From: Sporobolomyces roseus | Taxonomy: Eukaryota > Basidiomycota > Microbotryomycetes > Sporidiobolales > Sporidiobolaceae | Assembly (NCBI GenBank): GCA_016617785.1 | Contig: JADILM010000007.1 | Span: forward strand, 372,001 to 436,000 | Direction of reading: 5' to 3' | Length of the DNA stretch: 64,000 bases | Shown: positions 58,860-64,000 of the stretch, piece after piece | How positions within the stretch are numbered: position 1 is the first letter of the stretch | Layout of the letters: each line of letters starts with the position of its first letter | The notes under the pieces: generated by a model | Databases searched by the model: none | The model's input: only the letters and a program-made list of their open reading frames with translations | Told to the model about the DNA's origin: nothing | Program-made: the position numbers and the translations under genes

Positions 58860-59267
58860 CTACGCCCTCGCTGCCTGATCCACCATCGCACAATCTCTAG
58901 AACAAACGAACTCTCCAACACCACCTTTGATCAAACATTTCTTATCCACCTCGCTATAAGGACAAGGACAATCTTTTGGTCCTTCTACACAAGTCAATGA
59001 ATCAGGACAAACGTAATTCGAACATGGCACTGTTGAAATCGATTCATCATTAGCGAGTTGTGTAGATGGGGAGAAGGAAGAGAGAGAGAGAGAGAGAGCG
59101 GTTTTACGGGATGAGAATTGATCTGTAAATGAGATCGAAGGGGGTTGTTGGGGTTGCTGAGAACCTTGGTTGAAGAGATGTTCGAAGAATGCGAGAGAGG
59201 GATTGAGGAGGAGGAGTGATAGAACTACCCGGAGGAAGAATGAAGATAGGAATGAAGTGGATCTCAT
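58860..59267 (-). CDS. LCL2: Long chronological lifespan protein 2 (LCL2)
   Basis: A small secretory-pathway protein; in yeast it is linked to lifespan and ER-associated degradation. Two exons (59267-59108, 59029-58860) give 109 residues. The N-terminus MRSTSFLSSFFLRVVLSLLL is a signal peptide with likely cleavage before FFEHLFNQG, followed by a Gln-rich stretch. The second exon has the conserved Cys pattern: CSNYVCPDSLTCVEGPKDCP, CPYSEVDKKCLI, then EFVCSRDC. Length and pattern match LCL2. The intron contains a CT microsatellite starting eleven bases after the donor. Convergent with RPN6. Confidence 0.88.
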   Translation of the reverse strand: MRSTSFLSSFFLRVVLSLLLLNPSLAFFEHLFNQGSQQPQQPPSISFTDQFSSRKTALSLSLSSFSPSTQLANDESISTVPCSNYVCPDSLTCVEGPKDCPCPYSEVDKKCLIKGGVGEFVCSRDCAMVDQAARA

Positions 59268-59704
59268 TTGTTCCAGCAAGATTTGCAATTGATTGAGGAG
59301 GTGCGATAGTGTGAGATAGAGAGATGGAGAAGAGGGAGAAAGATGAATAGATCTTTCGCAACGAAATTTGGCTATCGTCTCGTTTCCCCTCTGCTTCTCT
59401 CATCGAGACGTGCGTAGACGAGACAAGACGAGGGAGTTCCAAAGTGAGGGGTATATTGCGAAGAGAGAGTGAGAAACCTCAAACAATAAAAACGAAAACC
59501 TTTACGAAACGACCTTGCCCTTCAATAACTGAAATGAACGATGCTAAAACGAAGAGCTAAAAGAAGGAAGGCAAGGAAAGGGAAGGGAGGTGCATATATG
59601 TACTGAAAGAGACGATCTCATCAAAGAGACAAAGAAAGGGGAATGCAAACAAATAGATGCTGTCTAAAAGGAGGGAATCCAACGAGAGAACAAGAAGAGA
59701 GGAC
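59268..59704. other. Intergenic, no gene seen
   Basis: 437 bp between LCL2 start and SLY41-like stop on the same strand, AT-richer near 59480-59520. LCL2 promoter and the neighbour's 3' UTR. Confidence 0.5.
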
Positions 59705-60941
59705 TCATCGATAACCTACTTGTATAGGAGTCGTCCCATTGAATTGAGGTTGATGATGAGGAGAAACAGAAGAGGAGGAGGTAGGGTATATTTGTGAAGT
59801 ATTATTCGCTCCTTTGCCTCCTCCTCCTCCTAGAGGTATCGGTTGTAATGGTGGTGGACCTCCATTTTGTTGTAGTGAAGAGTGATCGACTAGGTGATGA
59901 TGAGAGTGTTGTTGTAAGGGTATAGAAGTTTGACGATTCCTAGCAGCTTGTTGAATCGTTTCATGCGTGCTCGTCGTCGCTGTTGGATTCGTTGTATGAG
60001 GAGGAGGAGGAGGAGGAGGAGGCGCAACCGGTGGAGGATAGTAAGGATTATAAGAGGAGTCTGAAATTCTCGGCGATTTAGGTGGAGGAGTATCGAAAGT
60101 TGAAGAATCGGAATTCGAATCCATCGCTTTAACATCCTCTAAACTCGTAGGTAATTCCATCCCCTGTCTCTTCTCGACTGCGATCCTCCTCTTCTCCCCC
60201 TTCTCGACACTCGATTTACTTCGATTATACATCCATAAACCCCCAAAACACATGATCATTCCAACTCCTTGAACTCCCCTGATTTTTTGTCCAAACCATA
60301 CGATCGCAATACAGATTACTGCGATTCGTTTCACTAGTGACGCGATCGAGTAGGTGACGGGCGAAGTTCGGGCGAGGAGGGAAAAGGCGAGGAGGTTTTG
60401 ACCGAAATGAACGGTACCGTTGAGGAAGAAATAGAATAAGAGGGAAGCGGTTGATGCTGAATCGATTTGTTGAGGAGTCGAGGAGGGTTCTAGTGGAGGT
60501 GGGGAGAAGAAGAGTGATGAAGCGTCGGAATAGAGCCAGATGGGGATCATTAAAAAGAATGCCATCCCACTCGAATAAAACAATAAATTCATCTTGTCCA
60601 ACTTTCCACCTCCACCCGTTGATCCTCCATTCAACCCTTTCGATTCTTCTGGACCTCCCGATGATTCTTTCGGTAACAGTTTCTTTGAGAAAATGTTTTG
60701 AGCGACAAAGATGAAAGTTGAACCGAGGGCGCAAAGGAATCCGATCGCGTTGGCTCGGAGGTCGAACGAGCACGCCAACATGACTCCTAGCGTCAAGGGG
60801 AGGAGAGAGATGTAGGTCGGAGTAGAGTATCGAACTCCAAAGAGTGCGACGTAGGAAAGTACTGTGAATAATGGAGAGAGAGCCTAAAAAATATCACTTC
60901 GACCAAACTCGATCAGCTTGCAATCCTCTCTCTCTGAAGAG

Positions 60942-60978
<37 letters not shown>

Positions 60979-61997
60979 TACCTTGATAGTATGTACGGTT
61001 GAAACTGGTACCCTAGCAATGGCCATACTCGAAAAGACATGACCCGCAATTTGAAACAAACTCATCATGAAAGTTCCATGAAACATGTTTTTCGTAGGCT
61101 TCCTCACTCCCCACCCTTGTAAAGTATTCATACTACCCCTCCTCTTATTCAACCCTCCACCTCCTCCACCTCCTCCCGATGAACCTAAACGATTTCGTAC
61201 GGCCAATACGAGGAGAGAGTATCCAGATACGAAAGCGAATTGAACGAAAGTGAGAGTTACGGGGTACCTGAATCGAGTGAGGATGGATTTCCCAGTGTTG
61301 GAAGAGAGGGCCGAAGAGAGGTACCATAGGCAACAGAGTAAGATGAATCCTACGGTTGATGCAGAAGGAATCGTGAACCCTTTCGTATTCGGTAGAGGGG
61401 AAGTATGGGATGAATGTGGGGATGAACCGTTCGAAGCAGAAGGTCGGAGTTTGTTTAGGAGGGTGGTAGAAGGTGAATCAGAGTGAAGATGGTTTGGATT
61501 TAATGAATTTGAGGAATTTGAGGAGGGAGTGAAAGTGGATTGAGCGGTTCTGTAGAGTTGAGTGAGGAGGGTTGACAGAGTACCTTGTTCGGCCGAGTGA
61601 GAGTGCGAGTGAGGGGAGGAGTGGTGAGGAGAGTATTGGGGTTGGAGAGAAGGTGATTTCGGTCGATAAGAAGAGTGGGAACCGTTCATACCTCCTCCTA
61701 CTCCTCCTCCTCCTACTACTATCCCGTTACTGTATCCGTTTGAATAGTGATGATCTAAAGGTAAAGCGAGTGATTTGGTCAATGAATGAACCTTTTGGGC
61801 AACCTCGATCACTTGATCAAGGGAAAGAGGAACAACTCACCTGTTGATAGATCTGGAGTATGATTCGAGTAGGTATAATCTGGTTGTTGCAGGTAGTTAC
61901 GATGAGAATGAGAAGTTGAAGATTGGGAAGTTCGACTTCTAGCAGATTGAGGTTGAGGTGAACTAGTACGTTGAATCCCAGTTGAACTAGATGGCAT
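59705..61997 (-). CDS. SLY41: Triose-phosphate-transporter family protein (SLY41 type)
   Basis: A nucleotide-sugar/triose-phosphate transporter fold protein of the ER/Golgi; yeast Sly41 suppresses loss of Ypt1 and has been linked to ER phosphate-ester transport. The N-terminus is long, disordered and Ser/His-rich (MPSSSTGIQRTSSPQPQ). Membrane helices include TVGFILLCCLWYLSSALSSN, TLTFVQFAFVSGYSLLVLAV, NMFHGTFMMSLFQIAGHVFS with SMAIARVPVSTVHTIK, NAIGFLCALGSTFIFVAQNI with FSKKLL, MAFFLMIPIWLYSDAS, FGQNLLAFSLLARTSPVTYS with IASLVKRIAVICIAIVWFGQ, and VGMIMCFGGLWMYNRSKS. The C-terminal tail is Pro/Gln/Gly-rich and ends TPIQVGYR. One intron carries a 33-nt (GA)n tract. Substrate cannot be inferred. 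Confidence 0.88.
60944..60976. repeat. (GA)16 microsatellite in SLY41-like intron
   Basis: 33 nt of perfect GA dinucleotides; on the coding strand it is (CT)n starting five bases after the GT of the intron donor. A short GA run (coding strand) lies about 10 nt further into the same intron. Confidence 0.95.
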
Positions 61998-62122
61998 CAC
62001 CCTTGCTATCTACTCTCGCTGCAACTCGGATCGAATGAATGGAAGTAAGGGAGAGAGGTGATCGTTTCGTCGCATTTCCGAAAATCCTTCGCTCTCTCTC
62101 TCTAGTCTCCCTCCCACCGATC
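61998..62122. promoter_or_regulatory. Shared divergent promoter (SLY41-like and MMTAG2-like)
   Basis: 125 bp between start codons with a CTCTCTCTCTCTAG tract at about 62092-62105. Confidence 0.45.
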
Positions 62123-63133
62123 ATGTTTCATCCTACTCGGTAAGCTATATCTACTTCTATCCCCTACGCGCACCTAGCTCATCTCTCTCTCGTTTTCTAG
62201 AGGCGGTACACGGTTTGTTTTCCCTCTCATTTCCCTTCTCCCCAACTCCCGTACTGACCCCTACTCCGTTCATCACTAGTGGTGGTCAAGGTGATTTCAA
62301 ATGGTCTGACGTAGCAGCCGTACGCTCCTCTCCTCTCCCTTCCTCTCCTTTCCCCTCACTAACCCCCCTCTCTCTTTCTCTCTCTCTCTCATTCATACAC
62401 AGGATAAAGATCGAGAGTATTACCTCGGTCATTCCCTCAATGCCCCCGTTGGAAGGTGGCAGAATGGAAAAGATTTGACTTGGTACCAGAAGGATGGAGA
62501 CAAGGATTTGGAACGAGAGGAGAGGGAACGAAGGGAAGAGATTAGGAAAGTGAAAGAAGCAGAGGAGGACGCTTTGGCAGTCGCTTTGTACGTACTGCCC
62601 TTTTCTATCAGCCCTCGGAGCAACCGAGTTGACAGTGACCGACTGATGATTACAGGGGTTTCGCACCGACGGTGAGGAATCCGAATCAAACTCCGATCGG
62701 TTCAAACAATGCTTCGGGATCAACTTTGAAACCACCAGCAGCAGATTCGAATGAGGCGATCTTGGAGAAAGCTAGACACAAGGCGGAGAAAGAGGTGAGA
62801 AAAGCAGAGAGGGAGGCGAAAAGAAGAGAAAGGGAAGAGAGAAAACGAAGTGAACCTAGTAGGAGGGACAGAGAGAGGGAAAAGAGTCCTAGACGACGAG
62901 ATGATCGAGAGAGGAGGAGTGCGAGGGAGAAGAGTTTTGAAGAGAGGGAGAAATCGGGCAGGAGAGAATCTGAGGGGAGAAGGGATGAGCGATACGATGA
63001 TCGAGATCACGGGAGACGGCGAGACGATAGGGATGAGAGGGACTACAGGCGACGAGATGATGAGAGATCTAGAGGAGGGAGGACGAGGGATGAGAGGGAA
63101 CCGAGTCATTCTCCTCCGGCGAGAAGACGTTGA
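62123..63133 (+). CDS. MMTAG2-like protein (MMTAG domain)
   Basis: Related to human MMTAG2 (C1orf35), a nuclear RNA-associated protein of unclear function. The conserved N-terminus is assembled from three tiny exons: MFHPTR, GGTR and [13 protein letters not shown]. Then [19 protein letters not shown] and [13 protein letters not shown] follow, the family signature in the expected order. The rest is a charged helix ([20 protein letters not shown]), [15 protein letters not shown] after the last intron, and a long Arg/Asp/Glu/Ser tail ([19 protein letters not shown]) ending SHSPPARRR, like splicing-associated RS/RD proteins. The two tiny exons rely on donors GTAAGC and GTTTGT. Confidence 0.85.
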
Positions 63134-63400
63134 TTTCTCGAGATTCTCGAACTGTAATTTTCTTCACGACATGTTGTCCTTCACTTTCGCGCGACACGCG
63201 ATGGCCACAAGAGTACAAGAGAGCATGCGAGATGAGGCCCTGCTCGCGAAACTGTGAAGATTCGATTCTCGCACATAAAGTCACCCAAAATTTGTGAAAG
63301 ATTTTGAGGCTGGTTTGCACAAAAAAAGTAGACACAAACAATTCCCCGTCTCTCCCATTCGTTCCATTCCATTCTTTTCCAACAAGCAAAGTAGAATAGT
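63134..63400. other. Convergent 3' region
   Basis: 267 bp between the stop codons of the MMTAG2-like gene and uS19. No gene seen. Confidence 0.5.
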
Positions 63401-64000
63401 TTACTTGAGGGGGATCTGTAAGAGCAACCGACACTACCATCAGTTTCCGCGGGAGGGAAGAGATGGAAGAGTTTTTAGATCTTACGAAACGGGAAGAGTG
63501 GGTAGCTCCGATACCAGGTCGACCGTGACGAACGGGCTTGTAGGTGATGGAAAATTCTCCAAGGTAGAAACCGACCATTTCGGGCTTGATCTCGATTTGG
63601 TCTGCGAGGTTCGGACGGTCAGCTATCAGTACAGCATGCAAGCGATAGATAAGCAGGGTCGAAACTTACTGAAGACCTTTCCGTTGTAAACACCAACGAC
63701 GGAACCGATCATTTCGGGAACAATGATCATATCACGAAGGTGAGTCTTTACGACTTCGGGTTTCTCACCGGCAGGGGCGGCCGTCTTGGCCTTGCGAAGC
63801 TTCTTCATCAAACCGAGAGGCTTGCGCTTGAGTCCACGTTGGAAACGACGACGAGCACGAGCGTGAACGAGCTCGGTGAAAGCGGCCGAGTCGAGGTCGA
63901 GGAGCTGCGACAGCTATATTTCATACAAAAGGGATCATGATGAGTTTCGAACCGAGGAAGGGAAGAAGTGAGAGAAAGGGATAGAAGAGACGAACCTCGA
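63401..64000 (-). CDS. RPS15: 40S ribosomal protein uS19 (Rps15), 5' end outside window
   Basis: Component of the 40S head near the decoding site. From the window edge inward the exons read [20 protein letters not shown] with [40 protein letters not shown] with [37 protein letters not shown] with [18 protein letters not shown], and a final mini-exon IPLK with TAA. This is the conserved uS19 sequence and its usual C-terminus. A donor GTTCGT lies at about 63994-63995, so the preceding exon continues past base 64000. Codon choice is strongly biased, as in uL10. Confidence 0.95.

Noticed and set aside
1..64000. CRISPR array, prophage, operon-type bacterial system
   Set aside because: The window is eukaryotic throughout: spliceosomal introns, nuclear tRNA introns and fungal orthologues; no regularly spaced direct repeats were seen.

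Overview
The window is nuclear DNA of a fungus, almost certainly a basidiomycete. Nearly every gene is split by short introns (mostly 50-80 nt, GTGAGT/GTACGT/GTAAGT donors and CAG/TAG acceptors), intergenic spaces are small, and the set of orthologues is fungal (DASH subunit Dad3, LCL2, Arp2/3 subunit ARPC1, CLF1, a membrane hybrid histidine kinase). A MYND-type protein and a tandem pair of MATH/BTB-like proteins make me favour Pucciniomycotina (Microbotryomycetes-like). That placement is an inference, not something the sequence proves.

Layout. 1-1.4 kb is a repeat arm carrying an intron-containing tRNA-Lys. 1.7-11.9 kb holds a pyruvate dehydrogenase kinase-type gene, a large BTB-BTB-CAP-Gly gene, biotin protein ligase and bystin. 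12.2-20.5 kb is a gene-poor island. It has six more tRNA genes (Cys, Ala, Lys, Pro, Ala, Cys, Ile, counting the duplicated Cys/Ala pair), one MYND gene, and an undescribed 2.14-kb terminal-inverted-repeat element with clustered CAGGCTGA-type subterminal repeats. 21.4-46.9 kb is dense housekeeping sequence: cardiolipin synthase, a SHE3-like coiled coil protein, mitoribosomal mS29/DAP3, a PXMP4 family protein, a single-pass membrane protein, DAD3, ARPC1, mitochondrial rhomboid PCP1, an LRR protein, CLF1, a hybrid histidine kinase and ribosomal uL10/P0. 47.4-54.7 kb is more lineage-specific: a frame-disrupted F-box gene and two tandem MATH/BTB-like paralogues. 54.8-64 kb returns to housekeeping: the divergent 26S lid pair RPN7/RPN6, LCL2, a SLY41-type triose-phosphate transporter, an MMTAG2-like RNA-associated protein and ribosomal uS19, cut by the window end.

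Functional themes. Mitochondrial genes are frequent (PDK, CRD1, mS29, PCP1) but not in an operon; each has its own promoter. Several neighbours are divergent over only 100-150 bp and probably share promoters, most notably the proteasome lid genes RPN7 and RPN6.

Most unusual features. Two different inverted duplications, each carrying tRNA genes, are interleaved (A-B'-A'-B) across 0.3-20 kb. All eight tRNA genes carry an intron after position 37. The TIR element has dense subterminal repeats and no recognisable transposase. Gene models below are manual splice readings; coordinates are CDS spans including introns.
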